Positions 12,470 through 21,157 of a stretch of DNA of 43,066 nucleotides are shown in pieces. Below the pieces are notes generated by a model. It worked only from the letters and a program-made list of their open reading frames with translations. It did not search any database and had not been told where the DNA came from. The position numbers and the translations under genes were made by a program. Within the stretch, counting starts at the first letter, position 1; each line of letters opens with the position of its first letter. This DNA comes from Prevotella sp. (GTDB lineage: Bacteria; Bacteroidota; Bacteroidia; Bacteroidales; Bacteroidaceae). The DNA lies in NCBI GenBank assembly GCA_017474925.1, contig JAFVGN010000053.1:1-43066 (forward strand), written 5' to 3'.

Positions 12470-14617
12470 ATGGTTAGAAGACTGCTTTGGCTGTCGGTAT
12501 TTGTGTTGATGCTGATTCCTGTGTATGGACAGAATGGCAAGCAGCATAAGAGCCGGATGAAGGATTCGGTGATGATAGATAATGTAACCATCACCGGCAA
12601 ATCGAAGACCCAGCGGTTGCGCGAGGGTTCTCTTTCTGTCAATGCTATTGACGTACACTCCATGGTCAGTAGCATCAGCTCGTTGGGGCGGCTCGTCGAC
12701 CGTACGGCTGGCGTGAAACTGAGGGAAGAAGGCGGCCTGGGGTCTGATTTTGACCTGTCCATTAATGGAATGTCTGGCAATTCTGTTCGTTATTTTATAG
12801 ATGGTGTTCCCCTTGATACAAAAGGCAGTGACGTTTCACTGGCCAATCTGCCTATAAACCTTATTGACCATATAGAAATATACAAAGGTGTAGTTCCCAC
12901 ATGGCTCAGCAGCGATGCCTTGGGCGGTGCCGTAAATATTGTCACCAACCGTCGGCATACCAATTATCTCGATGCCAGCTACGGCTTTGGTTCCTTTTCT
13001 ACCCACAAGGGCGACTTGAACGGGCAATATGTCTTTAAGAACGGCCTGACCATTCGTCCAACTTTCGGTATCAGCTATTCGAAGAACAACTACATGATGC
13101 GAGGTGTGGAAGTCTGGGACGAGGAGAGTCGGGAGTACATTGAGGTTGATCGTCGCAGATTCCATGACGATTATTTCTCGATGTTGGGACAGTTAGAGGT
13201 AGGCTTTACCGACAAATGGTGGGCTGACGAGTTCTTCATTGCAGCCTCCTATAACAAGATGAACAAGGAAATACAGACCGGTCAGATACAGACGAAGGTG
13301 ATTGGTGAGGCAGAGAGACGTTCCGATGCCTGGAGCCTCTCAGCCAACTACCAGAAACGTCGTTTCCTGCTCGACAATCTGGATGCGAACTTCTCGCTGT
13401 CCCACACTTGGGACCATTCTGTCACCGTCGATACTGCCTACCGGAAATACGACTGGAATGGCGACTTTATCAAGAGCTCGCGCAACGAGATTACAGGTCG
13501 TGCCCGTTCCATACGCCATTACAAGCGTCCGCTGACCCTCGTCCGTGCCGACTTTGGCTATCATCTTGCCGAGGGCCATTTCCTGAATCTCAGCTATTCG
13601 CTCAACCGTACGGGCAACGACCGCTACGACGAGGTGGACAAGTCTTTCGAACCTGCCAACGATGCCTTGGTCAAACATATTGCCGGCTTGTCCTACAATC
13701 AGTTTCTCTTCAATGGGAAAATGAGTAATACCTTTTTTCTTAAGGACTATATCAACCATACGAGTATCAATCAGACTGACATCCCCACCGTCACCGGTTC
13801 ACGCGATGTGGCGGGTTCCCATACTACCAACAACCTTGGCGGTGGCGTCGGACTGCGTTACCAGCCTGTGGGACTCTTTGCCGTCAAGGCCAGCTATGAG
13901 CATAGCGTCCGTCTTCCTTTGGCCCGCGAACTGTTGGGCAATGGCACCACGGTCTATGCCAACGTCGCGCTGGAACCCGAGAAGAGCGACAACGTCAACC
14001 TCGGTTTCTTTGGTACGCTGAAGAACGATGACCATACATTCTCCTACGAAGTCAACGGATTCCTGCGCTATGTCGACAACTATATCCAGCCACAGGTGTC
14101 CGAGAAGGAAGGCATGATGCAATATGTCAATGTGCCTGCCGTCCATATCAAAGGTGTCGAGGGCGAACTGCGCTACGACTGGCAGCAGCGCCTGCAGGTT
14201 GTCGGTAACGTGACCTGGGAGGATGCCCGCGACCGTCAGGAGTTCAAGAGCGATGGCAAACCGTCGGTTACCTACAACAACCATGTGCCTAACCGCCCGT
14301 GGTTCTATGCCTCGGCAGAAGCCCGCTATCAGTTCCGTCATATACTGTCCAGGCACGATCGTCTGCAATTGGGCATCGACTATCAGTGGGTGCACTGGTT
14401 CTATCTCTCGTGGGAAGGCTACGGTGCGCTCGAGACCAAGGCACGCATCCCGGAAAAGAACATTTTTGGAGCTCAAGCCACTTATTCATGGCAAAACGAT
14501 AGGTATAGTATCGCTGTCAACTGTGATAATCTGTTCGACCGTACAGTCTACGACAACTATAAGCTGCAGAAGCCAGGCCGGGCACTCTTTATTAAGTTCA
14601 GAGTCAATTTACTTTAA
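12470..14617 (+). CDS. btuB: BtuB-like TonB-dependent outer-membrane receptor for corrinoids
   Basis: 715 residues: signal peptide 1-20 (MVRRLLWLSVFVLMLIPVYG), a plug domain about 35-160 ('VDRTAGVKLREEGGLGSDFD', 'YFIDGVPLDTKG', 'IEIYKGVVPTWLSSDALGGA') and a 22-strand-type barrel ending in an aromatic-poor but beta-type terminus 'PGRALFIKFRVNLL'. No carboxypeptidase-like N-terminal extension is present, so it is of the BtuB/HmuR type and not a SusC. The cobalamin riboswitch directly in front makes a corrinoid or a corrinoid precursor the likely ligand. The gene order with a CobN-like protein and the ExbB-like module parallels HmuR, so a porphyrin-like ligand cannot be excluded from sequence alone. 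Confidence 0.85.
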   Translation: MVRRLLWLSVFVLMLIPVYGQNGKQHKSRMKDSVMIDNVTITGKSKTQRLREGSLSVNAIDVHSMVSSISSLGRLVDRTAGVKLREEGGLGSDFDLSINGMSGNSVRYFIDGVPLDTKGSDVSLANLPINLIDHIEIYKGVVPTWLSSDALGGAVNIVTNRRHTNYLDASYGFGSFSTHKGDLNGQYVFKNGLTIRPTFGISYSKNNYMMRGVEVWDEESREYIEVDRRRFHDDYFSMLGQLEVGFTDKWWADEFFIAASYNKMNKEIQTGQIQTKVIGEAERRSDAWSLSANYQKRRFLLDNLDANFSLSHTWDHSVTVDTAYRKYDWNGDFIKSSRNEITGRARSIRHYKRPLTLVRADFGYHLAEGHFLNLSYSLNRTGNDRYDEVDKSFEPANDALVKHIAGLSYNQFLFNGKMSNTFFLKDYINHTSINQTDIPTVTGSRDVAGSHTTNNLGGGVGLRYQPVGLFAVKASYEHSVRLPLARELLGNGTTVYANVALEPEKSDNVNLGFFGTLKNDDHTFSYEVNGFLRYVDNYIQPQVSEKEGMMQYVNVPAVHIKGVEGELRYDWQQRLQVVGNVTWEDARDRQEFKSDGKPSVTYNNHVPNRPWFYASAEARYQFRHILSRHDRLQLGIDYQWVHWFYLSWEGYGALETKARIPEKNIFGAQATYSWQNDRYSIAVNCDNLFDRTVYDNYKLQKPGRALFIKFRVNLL

Positions 14618-14643
14618 ACATTTTATATTAAACATTGATCAAT

Positions 14644-15117
14644 ATGAAGAAACTTAGAATCTATCTCATGCTCTTGGTTGCTTTGCTGGGTACGAGTGCT
14701 TATGCTGACAGCGTTAAGTACATTGTATTCAACGCCGGGGGCGAGGAAACCGTCATCGCTCTGGAAGAGATGCCGGTGATGACCATCAATGATGGGGTCC
14801 TGAAGGTGGTGGTACGAGGTGATGAACGACTGTCAGCATCTCTTTCCGATGGACTGTCATATCGCTTTTCCGAAACTGTCCCCACCGGCATTCAGGAAGT
14901 TTTTAACGATGAGGCCCCCCGACTCGAGCAGGGTCACGTCTATATTGCCAATGCCAAGAAAGGCGACGTAGTACGTGTCTTTACCGCTGACGGTAAGTTC
15001 GTGACCTCTCAGCGCGTCAGTGACGACGGCACCGCTGACGTCGATCTGACGGTGTTAAACAAAGGCCTCTACATCGTGAGATCTGCAAGAACAAGTATTA
15101 AAGTCATTAACAAATAA
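14644..15117 (+). CDS. Small secreted protein with type IX-like C-terminal domain, in the B12 uptake operon
   Basis: 157 residues from the ATG at 14644; an upstream TTG at 14635 is in frame but adds only MIN. A signal peptide (MKKLRIYLMLLVALLGTSAYA) is followed by an ~60-residue beta-rich part ('YIVFNAGGEETVIALEEMPV') and, from about residue 95, a domain 'GHVYIANAKKGDVVRVFTAD' ... 'LTVLNKGLYIVRSARTSIKV' that fits the Por-secretion/T9SS tail pattern. The protein is essentially a short N-domain plus a sorting tail. It occupies the place where haem loci encode the haemophore HmuY, 26 bp after the receptor. A ligand-capture or receptor-accessory role is inferred only from context. Confidence 0.75.
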   Translation: MKKLRIYLMLLVALLGTSAYADSVKYIVFNAGGEETVIALEEMPVMTINDGVLKVVVRGDERLSASLSDGLSYRFSETVPTGIQEVFNDEAPRLEQGHVYIANAKKGDVVRVFTADGKFVTSQRVSDDGTADVDLTVLNKGLYIVRSARTSIKVINK

Positions 15118-15129
15118 AACATAAACATC

Positions 15130-16458
15130 ATGAAAAGATTTATACTCACTATCGTTGCAACCATGACGCTGTGCCTCGGTGTCAGCGCACAGACCTATAA
15201 TATGGTGATAACCAAAACCGACGGAACGACACTGCCTATTCCGGCTGATGAGATAAGGAACGTCGAATTTGTCCTGAACGAAGAGCCTGTCGTCTATCCC
15301 CCCCATCACTTCGACCTTACTGTGACTGTAGGCAAGCAGGGTGGTATGGGCCGCGACGTCACCACCATCATGCAGAGCCGTGGCACGCTGGCAAGCGGTG
15401 CGGTGGTAGACTTCAAGAATGCCGGTGCGGAAATCAATGCCGACTACACCATGGAAACCGTCTTCAAGGGCAAGTACTACTATCAGGTTCCTGTATCGGG
15501 CGACCGTTTCGTCAAGCTGCAGTTCGTCAACAATCGGATGCAGGTTGTCCAGGCCCAGCGTTTCATGGAAAATACCTTTAAACCCCGTCAGTACTGCCAC
15601 GCATGGACCGACGACAACACGTTGGTCATCATGGCTTCCAACGGCGACGGAAACGCCATCGTGTGGACCAAGCTCAATGCTTCCGACATGCGTATCATTG
15701 CTGAGGGAACGCTCAATCTCAGTGTTGCCCCCGGTTGGGAGACCTTCACCACCAGTGGCATCCTGAGCTATCGCAAGAGCGACAACAAGCTGTTCTACTT
15801 CTACTATAATAAGAAAGGCTCTGGACGCACGGCTACCAAGGAAGACAAATTCCACGTAGCAGTCATCAATCCCCAGTCGATGGCTGTCGAACAGGACAAT
15901 CAGTGTCCTTTCGTTGCCGAGACAGCCGGTTCTGCCTATGGCGAACTGCTTCAGCAGACCACTTTTGCCGACGAAGCTGACAATCTTTATATTGCTGCTT
16001 TCAGCGACACTGCCATCGGTGAAGAGGGCAAGCTGCTTCGCATCAACAAAGGCGAGTATAATATCGACCCCAACTACAACGGCTTCCCCCAGAGCGACGG
16101 CAAACTGCTGACCACCCAGTATCTGGGTAATGGCAAGGTGTTCTGCTACTCCCGTCATGATGACAAGGCTCTTGGCACCGGCATTGACAGCTATGCCCAC
16201 TATTACAGTGTCGTGGACTTGCGCACCAACACCCGTACGCGCATGAGCTACGGCGGTTCGGTGATTCCTTATAGCAGCGGCCGCTTCTCGCAGCGCTCAG
16301 CCTACGACCCCTCAGACAAGAAGGTTTACTTTGGTGTGAACACGGAGAATGCGCAGCCTCAGGTCTACATCTACGACAGCACCACCGGTGCGGTGGCCAA
16401 GGGCGTCAGCGTGGCCGAAGGATACTATTTCGAGCAGATTCGCCTCTTGGAGGACTAA
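15130..16458 (+). CDS. Secreted beta-propeller-like protein, candidate corrinoid-capture partner of the receptor
   Basis: 442 residues: signal peptide 1-21 (MKRFILTIVATMTLCLGVSA, cleavage near AQ), with no lipobox cysteine. An N-terminal segment 'YNMVITKTDGTTLPIPADEI' is common in Bacteroidetes secreted proteins. From ~60 to the end there are repeated four-strand-like modules ('YYQVPVSGDRFVKLQFVNNR', 'LFYFYYNKKGSGRT', 'NLYIAAFSDTAIGEEGKLLR', 'KVYFGVNTENAQPQVYIYDS') that look like propeller blades, similar in style to DUF4374 proteins. Bacteroides uses surface propellers next to TonB receptors (BtuG with BtuB, XusB with XusA) to grasp ligand; the analogy here is by context and shape, not by demonstrated homology. 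It starts 12 bp after the previous gene and is under the same riboswitch. Confidence 0.7.
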   Translation: MKRFILTIVATMTLCLGVSAQTYNMVITKTDGTTLPIPADEIRNVEFVLNEEPVVYPPHHFDLTVTVGKQGGMGRDVTTIMQSRGTLASGAVVDFKNAGAEINADYTMETVFKGKYYYQVPVSGDRFVKLQFVNNRMQVVQAQRFMENTFKPRQYCHAWTDDNTLVIMASNGDGNAIVWTKLNASDMRIIAEGTLNLSVAPGWETFTTSGILSYRKSDNKLFYFYYNKKGSGRTATKEDKFHVAVINPQSMAVEQDNQCPFVAETAGSAYGELLQQTTFADEADNLYIAAFSDTAIGEEGKLLRINKGEYNIDPNYNGFPQSDGKLLTTQYLGNGKVFCYSRHDDKALGTGIDSYAHYYSVVDLRTNTRTRMSYGGSVIPYSSGRFSQRSAYDPSDKKVYFGVNTENAQPQVYIYDSTTGAVAKGVSVAEGYYFEQIRLLED

Positions 16459-16486
16459 TTGAGTAATCACAAGCGTGTGATTAGAC

Positions 16487-17314
16487 ATGTGTATTATTAT
16501 ATTAAGTTTGCTTGTGTTCCTGTGTGCGACTTCTTGCCGTGCACAGGAAACCTTTTCTAAGCAGGGCCTGTTGATGGTGCATTTTGGTACCACCTACGAC
16601 GACACCCGTCAGAAGACCATTGATGCCATCAATGAGAAAGCACACGAGGCCTTCCCCCAGTTGACGCTGCGTGAAGCCTACACCTCGCATATCGTCATGA
16701 AGCGTCTGGCCAAGCGTGGCATCAGTAAGGACACACCCGTCGACGCCTTGCTGAAAATGCACGGTGAAGGAGTCCGGACGGTGGCCGTCCAGCCGTCCTA
16801 TGTCATTGACGGTATTGAGATGGAGCGTCTGCGTCAGGATGTGGAAAAGGTCCGTCCTTTCTTTGACAGCATCTGGGTGAGTACGCCCTTGCTCTATAGT
16901 GTGGAAGACGCTGAGAAAGTCTGTCAAGTGTTGGTTAATCGCCATCCTGCTGATTCTAGGAAGCATGAGCATGTGCTTTTCATTGGTCATGGAACAGAAG
17001 GTCCTGCGACGGCACTCTACAGTCAGCTCGACTACATGTTGCGTGCAAACGGTCACGCCAACTATCATGTCTCGACCATCGAGGGCTATCCCACCCAGGA
17101 GACAACAGTCGCTCAAATCAAGGCCATGAAAGGCCGGAAGGTAACACTCGTCCCCTTGCTGTTCGTGGCAGGCGACCATGCCAACAACGACATTGCCGTA
17201 GAATGGAAGGAAGCACTTGAGAAACAAGGCTTCACCGTTGAAGTGAGCCTCGAAGGACTGGGCGAGGTTCCTGAGATACAAGACCTGTATATCAAGAAGA
17301 TAAAACAAAGATAA
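16487..17314 (+). CDS. cbiK: Exported sirohydrochlorin cobaltochelatase (CbiK)
   Basis: 275 residues. The chelatase body matches CbiK: 'LLMVHFGTTYDDTRQKTIDA', 'PSYVIDGIEM', 'LFIGHGTEGPATALYSQLDY' (His168), 'STIEGYPT' (Glu199) and 'LLFVAGDHANNDI' (His231), the metal-binding trio expected of the family. It inserts cobalt (in vitro also iron) into sirohydrochlorin. Unusually it begins with a hydrophobic signal 'MCIIILSLLVFLCATSCRAQ'; Cys17 after A-T-S could be a lipobox, so the enzyme is probably a periplasmic lipoprotein or soluble periplasmic protein. Exported CbiK is known from Desulfovibrio. The stop TAA overlaps the ATG of the CobN-like gene (shared A at 17314), a sign of translational coupling. 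Confidence 0.9.
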   Translation: MCIIILSLLVFLCATSCRAQETFSKQGLLMVHFGTTYDDTRQKTIDAINEKAHEAFPQLTLREAYTSHIVMKRLAKRGISKDTPVDALLKMHGEGVRTVAVQPSYVIDGIEMERLRQDVEKVRPFFDSIWVSTPLLYSVEDAEKVCQVLVNRHPADSRKHEHVLFIGHGTEGPATALYSQLDYMLRANGHANYHVSTIEGYPTQETTVAQIKAMKGRKVTLVPLLFVAGDHANNDIAVEWKEALEKQGFTVEVSLEGLGEVPEIQDLYIKKIKQR

Positions 17315-20300
17315 TGAACCATCGGAAGATTCTGACCATCGTTGTTTCCATAGCTATATTGGCGGTTGCCGGATTTGCCGTCTGTCGCCAATATATGCTT
17401 CCTACCCGTATCATTGTTGTCAATGCCCTGAAGACGCAGCAGGCTGACATCGTTCTGTGCAATGACCATCCCCGCATCAAGGTGGACTGTGTCGATGCCG
17501 GAGAGATGGGCAGCCTCGACGGCTATGATGCCGTCATCTTCTACGCCCGCCGCCTTTTCCTCACACCGGAACAGGAGGCCGAGGTCAGACGTGTGGCAGC
17601 CGAGGGCATCCCCGTCTTCACCAAGACGCTGCGCAGCAACGATTTCGTCGAGAACCACAACCTCAGCGCGGAGCAGATAGCGACGCTGCAGGAATACTTC
17701 GGCAACGAGAACCGCCAGAACTTCCGCAACGGTCTCCGGTACCTGCGCCACATCGCCACGCCGCAGCGCTGGGGCGACCAGACGTTCGGGAAGCCTGTCG
17801 AAGTGCTGAAGGACATGTTCTACCACCGCGAGTACGGGAAGTATTTCAAGACCGCCGATGAACTGACGCAATATCTGAAGGAGCGCCGTCTCTACCACGA
17901 GGGCGGTCAGCGCCTTGCCCTTGTCTCCGGCATCACATTTCCCATGGAGGGCAATCGCGAGCATGTGGATACGCTCATCACGATGCTCACCGGACGCGGC
18001 TTCAACGTCTATCCCATGACCTGTTCGGGCAAGAAGCGCGAGAAAATGCTCCGCCGGCTGAAGCCCGACGGCGTGGTCTATATGCCGATGGGACGTATCG
18101 GCAACGACACGCTTGTCCGGTGGCTTCAGGACGAGAACATCGCGCTGTTCTGCCCCTTCCCGTTCTCACAGACCCATGAGGAGTGGATGGACAAGTCGGT
18201 TCCGATGACCAGCGGCTCGAAGAACGCCCGCATAGTCATCCCCGAGATTGACGGCGCCACGGCTCCCTACTGCATAGCCACCCAGAACGCCACCGCGGAA
18301 GGCTATTTCGTCCATACGGCCGAGGTGGAGCGCTGCGAGATGCTGGTGGAACATATCTGCCGCAGCATGTCACTGCGCACCAAGGCGAACAGCGAGAAGC
18401 GCATCGCCATCGGCTATTTCAAGCGGCCCGGCAAGGATGCCCTGCTGGCGAGTGGCATGGAAGTGATTCCTTCGCTGTACAATCTGTTGAAGCGGTTACA
18501 GCAGGAAGGCTATCGTGTCGACGGCCTGCCGGACTCGCCCGACGCCTTCGCCAAAGCCATCAGGACCGAGGGGCTCGTGCTGGGGTCCTATGCCCAGGGT
18601 GCCCAGCAGGAATATATGTCAAAAGGCCATCCGCTCTGGATTGGCAGGACGCAATACGAGCAGTGGGCCCGTGAGGTCCTCACCGAAGAACAGTACCGCG
18701 AAGTCGTCAGCCGTTATGGCGACGCTCCGGGGCAGTTGCTGGCCCGTGGCGACAGCATCGCCGTGGCCTGTGTGCGCTATGGCAACGTGCTGCTCTTTCC
18801 CCAGCCCCGTCCGGCCATAGGCGACGACGACTTCAAGATTGTCCACGGCGTCGACATGCCGCCGCCTCACAGCTATCTGGCACCTTATTTATATATGCAG
18901 AAGGGCTTCCGGGCCGATGCCGTCATCCATTTCGGCACGCATGGCAACCTGGAGTTCACGCCGGGCCGCGATGCCGGAATGCGGCAGCAGGACTGGAGCC
19001 TGCAGCTCATTGGTCCCACGCCGCATTTCTACTACTACACGACCAGCAACATCGGCGAGGCCATCATTGCCAAGCGGCGCTCGCATGCCGTGCTGCTGAC
19101 CTACCTGACGCCGCCTTATGCCGAAAGCGGCATGCGCAGGAAGTACAATGCCCTGCACGATGATGTCCACCGGGCCCTGGCTGCCGGTGGGGCCACGGCC
19201 GGCGCCTCGCTGAGGCAGCGCATCGTCCGTGAGGGCCTGCACCGTGCACTGGGCATTGACAGTGCGCTCAACAAGGCGCTCACCCACGACGAGCTGGAAC
19301 GCATCGACAGTCATCTGGAGGAACTGATGAACGAGAAGATGCAGGGAGCCTACTACACCCTGGGGCAGCCCTACACCGAAGAGCAGCTGGACCAGACGGC
19401 GCGCGCCATGAACGACGACGCCTCCCAGTGGCCCCGCATCAGACAGCTGCTGCGGGCATCGACACAGGCCGAAATCGACAACATGATCCGCGCGCTCAAC
19501 GGCGGGACGGTAGCCCCGGCACCCGGCGGCGACCCGATACTCAACGACAATGTCTTGCCCACGGGCAGGAACATGTTCAGCATCAACCCCGACAACACGC
19601 CTGACCCCCAGGCATGGGAAGACGGCAGGCGGCTGGCGGAGCAGACCATTGCCCGCTACAGGAAGGAGCACGGCGAGTACCCCCGCAAGGTGAGCTATAC
19701 CTTCTGGGCGGGGGAATTCATCGCCACGGGCGGCGCCACCGTCGCGCAGGCACTGTGGATGCTGGGCGTCGAGCCGGAACGTGACAGCCAGGGGCGCATC
19801 GGGGCTCTTCGCCTGGTGCCTGCCGCCGAACTGGGACGTCCGCGCATCAACGTGACGGTGCAGGTCAGCGGCCAGTTGCGCGACATTGCCGACTCGCGCC
19901 TGCAGCTCATCACCGAGGCAGTCCGGATGGCTTCCGCCGAGGAGCACGACTCCAACTTCGTGCGCGAAGGCACGCTGGCCCAGGAGAAGGAGCTCATCGA
20001 CCAGGGCATTCCGCCGCAGCGCGCCCGCGAGCTCTCCGCCCTGCGCGTCTTCGGACCCGTGAACGGCGGCTACAGCACGGGCATGATGGACTACATCGAG
20101 CGCAGCGGGGCCTGGGACGACAAGAGCCAGCTGGTGGACGCCTATCTGAACAACATGTGTGCCGCCTACGGCGACGAGGCCCACTGGGGGACGCCCCAGC
20201 GCGAACTGTTCGTTGCGGCGCTCCAGGGCACCGACGTCTCCGTCCAGCCCCGGCAGAGCAACACCTGGGGCCCTGTCTCGCTCGACCACGTCTACGAGTT

Positions 20301-21033
20301 TACCGGCGGGCTGTCCATGACCGTCAAGGCACTCACGGGCAAGGAGCCCGACGCGCTGATGGCCGACTACCGCAACGCCAGGAACCGGCGCATGCAGGGC
20401 ATGAAGGAAGCCGTCGACGTGGAGGTGCGCACCACCTTGCTCAATCCCAACTTCGTACGCGAGCGGATGAAGGGCGGCGAGGGGACGGCCCAGATGTTTG
20501 GCGAGACGTTCCGCAACATCTTCGGGTGGAGCGTGACCAAGGCATCGGTGCTCGACGCGAACCTCTACGACGACCTCTATCGCATGTACGTCACCGACGA
20601 GCAGCATCTGGGCGTCCGCGAATTCTTCGTGCAGAAGAATCCCGCAGCCTACCAGGCCATGACGGCTACCATGCTCGAGAGCGCCCGCAAGGGCTACTGG
20701 AAACCTGCCGGTGCGCAGCTGAAGGCCGTGGCGGCCCTGCATGCCGAACTGACCGCCGTGAGCGGCCCGGCATGTACCGATTTCGTCTGCAACAACGCGC
20801 AGCTTCAGCGCTTCGTCGCCAGCCAGCTCGCGCCTGCTGAGGCCGGGAACTACAACCGGCTGATGGCCGGCACCAGGAACCTGTCGTCGTCCGGCGGAGT
20901 GATTCTTGAGAAGAGCGGGGTAGGGCAGCAGCCCGCCGCGCAGCAGGACACCGGCCTCCTCTTGACCGTCGCGGCCGTCGTCGTGCTGTTCCTCGCCGTC
21001 ATCATCTACCGCCTGCGCAAGTCAGCGCGGTGA
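17314..21033 (+). CDS. cobN: Membrane-anchored CobN-family chelatase (HmuS-like)
   Basis: 1239 residues, the usual length for CobN/BchH. Residues 6-24 are a membrane anchor ('LTIVVSIAILAVAGFAV') and 1213-1232 a second one ('GLLLTVAAVVVLFLAVIIY') followed by RLRKSAR. The body carries the family core: 'VIHFGTHGNLEFTPGRDAGM' (His539-Met556 region), 'PPHSYLAPYLYMQKGFRADA', 'KVSYTFWAGEFIATGGATVA' and 'VFGPVNGGYSTGMMDYIERS'. True aerobic cobaltochelatase needs CobS/CobT, which are absent here, and the other genes indicate the anaerobic pathway, where CbiK inserts cobalt. With both ends anchored and positive charges on the C-terminal tail, the large domain is probably periplasmic. The gene matches hmuS of haem loci, reported to extract metal from haem. 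I infer metal insertion into or removal from an imported tetrapyrrole. The DNA is markedly more GC-rich than upstream genes. Confidence 0.85.
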   Translation: MNHRKILTIVVSIAILAVAGFAVCRQYMLPTRIIVVNALKTQQADIVLCNDHPRIKVDCVDAGEMGSLDGYDAVIFYARRLFLTPEQEAEVRRVAAEGIPVFTKTLRSNDFVENHNLSAEQIATLQEYFGNENRQNFRNGLRYLRHIATPQRWGDQTFGKPVEVLKDMFYHREYGKYFKTADELTQYLKERRLYHEGGQRLALVSGITFPMEGNREHVDTLITMLTGRGFNVYPMTCSGKKREKMLRRLKPDGVVYMPMGRIGNDTLVRWLQDENIALFCPFPFSQTHEEWMDKSVPMTSGSKNARIVIPEIDGATAPYCIATQNATAEGYFVHTAEVERCEMLVEHICRSMSLRTKANSEKRIAIGYFKRPGKDALLASGMEVIPSLYNLLKRLQQEGYRVDGLPDSPDAFAKAIRTEGLVLGSYAQGAQQEYMSKGHPLWIGRTQYEQWAREVLTEEQYREVVSRYGDAPGQLLARGDSIAVACVRYGNVLLFPQPRPAIGDDDFKIVHGVDMPPPHSYLAPYLYMQKGFRADAVIHFGTHGNLEFTPGRDAGMRQQDWSLQLIGPTPHFYYYTTSNIGEAIIAKRRSHAVLLTYLTPPYAESGMRRKYNALHDDVHRALAAGGATAGASLRQRIVREGLHRALGIDSALNKALTHDELERIDSHLEELMNEKMQGAYYTLGQPYTEEQLDQTARAMNDDASQWPRIRQLLRASTQAEIDNMIRALNGGTVAPAPGGDPILNDNVLPTGRNMFSINPDNTPDPQAWEDGRRLAEQTIARYRKEHGEYPRKVSYTFWAGEFIATGGATVAQALWMLGVEPERDSQGRIGALRLVPAAELGRPRINVTVQVSGQLRDIADSRLQLITEAVRMASAEEHDSNFVREGTLAQEKELIDQGIPPQRARELSALRVFGPVNGGYSTGMMDYIERSGAWDDKSQLVDAYLNNMCAAYGDEAHWGTPQRELFVAALQGTDVSVQPRQSNTWGPVSLDHVYEFTGGLSMTVKALTGKEPDALMADYRNARNRRMQGMKEAVDVEVRTTLLNPNFVRERMKGGEGTAQMFGETFRNIFGWSVTKASVLDANLYDDLYRMYVTDEQHLGVREFFVQKNPAAYQAMTATMLESARKGYWKPAGAQLKAVAALHAELTAVSGPACTDFVCNNAQLQRFVASQLAPAEAGNYNRLMAGTRNLSSSGGVILEKSGVGQQPAAQQDTGLLLTVAAVVVLFLAVIIYRLRKSAR

Positions 21034-21060
21034 GGGGCTGAGGCGACCTAGAGGAAGATG

Positions 21061-21078
21061 CCTCCGCGCGCCCGGAGG
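21061..21078 (+). terminator. Possible terminator hairpin after the CobN-like gene
   Basis: CCTCCG (21061-21066) and CGGAGG (21073-21078) form a 6-bp GC stem with a 6-base loop, followed by AT-rich sequence without a clean T-run. It is a reasonable but weak candidate for the end of the riboswitch operon. Confidence 0.35.
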
Positions 21079-21157
21079 ACAAATTATAAGTTTAACATCT
21101 AACTGATTAACAACTTTTTTGTGCGCAGAATTCGTACGTAATGTCGGAAATAATATG

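Noticed and set aside
15055-16200. 381-codon minus-strand frame opposite the propeller-like gene
   Set aside because: The plus-strand product has a signal peptide and fits the operon; the antisense frame lacks start context and motifs.
18889-20742. 617-codon open frame on the minus strand opposite the CobN-like gene
   Set aside because: It is antisense to a clear full-length CobN-family protein in GC-rich DNA, where long shadow frames are common; its translation shows no recognisable domain or signal.
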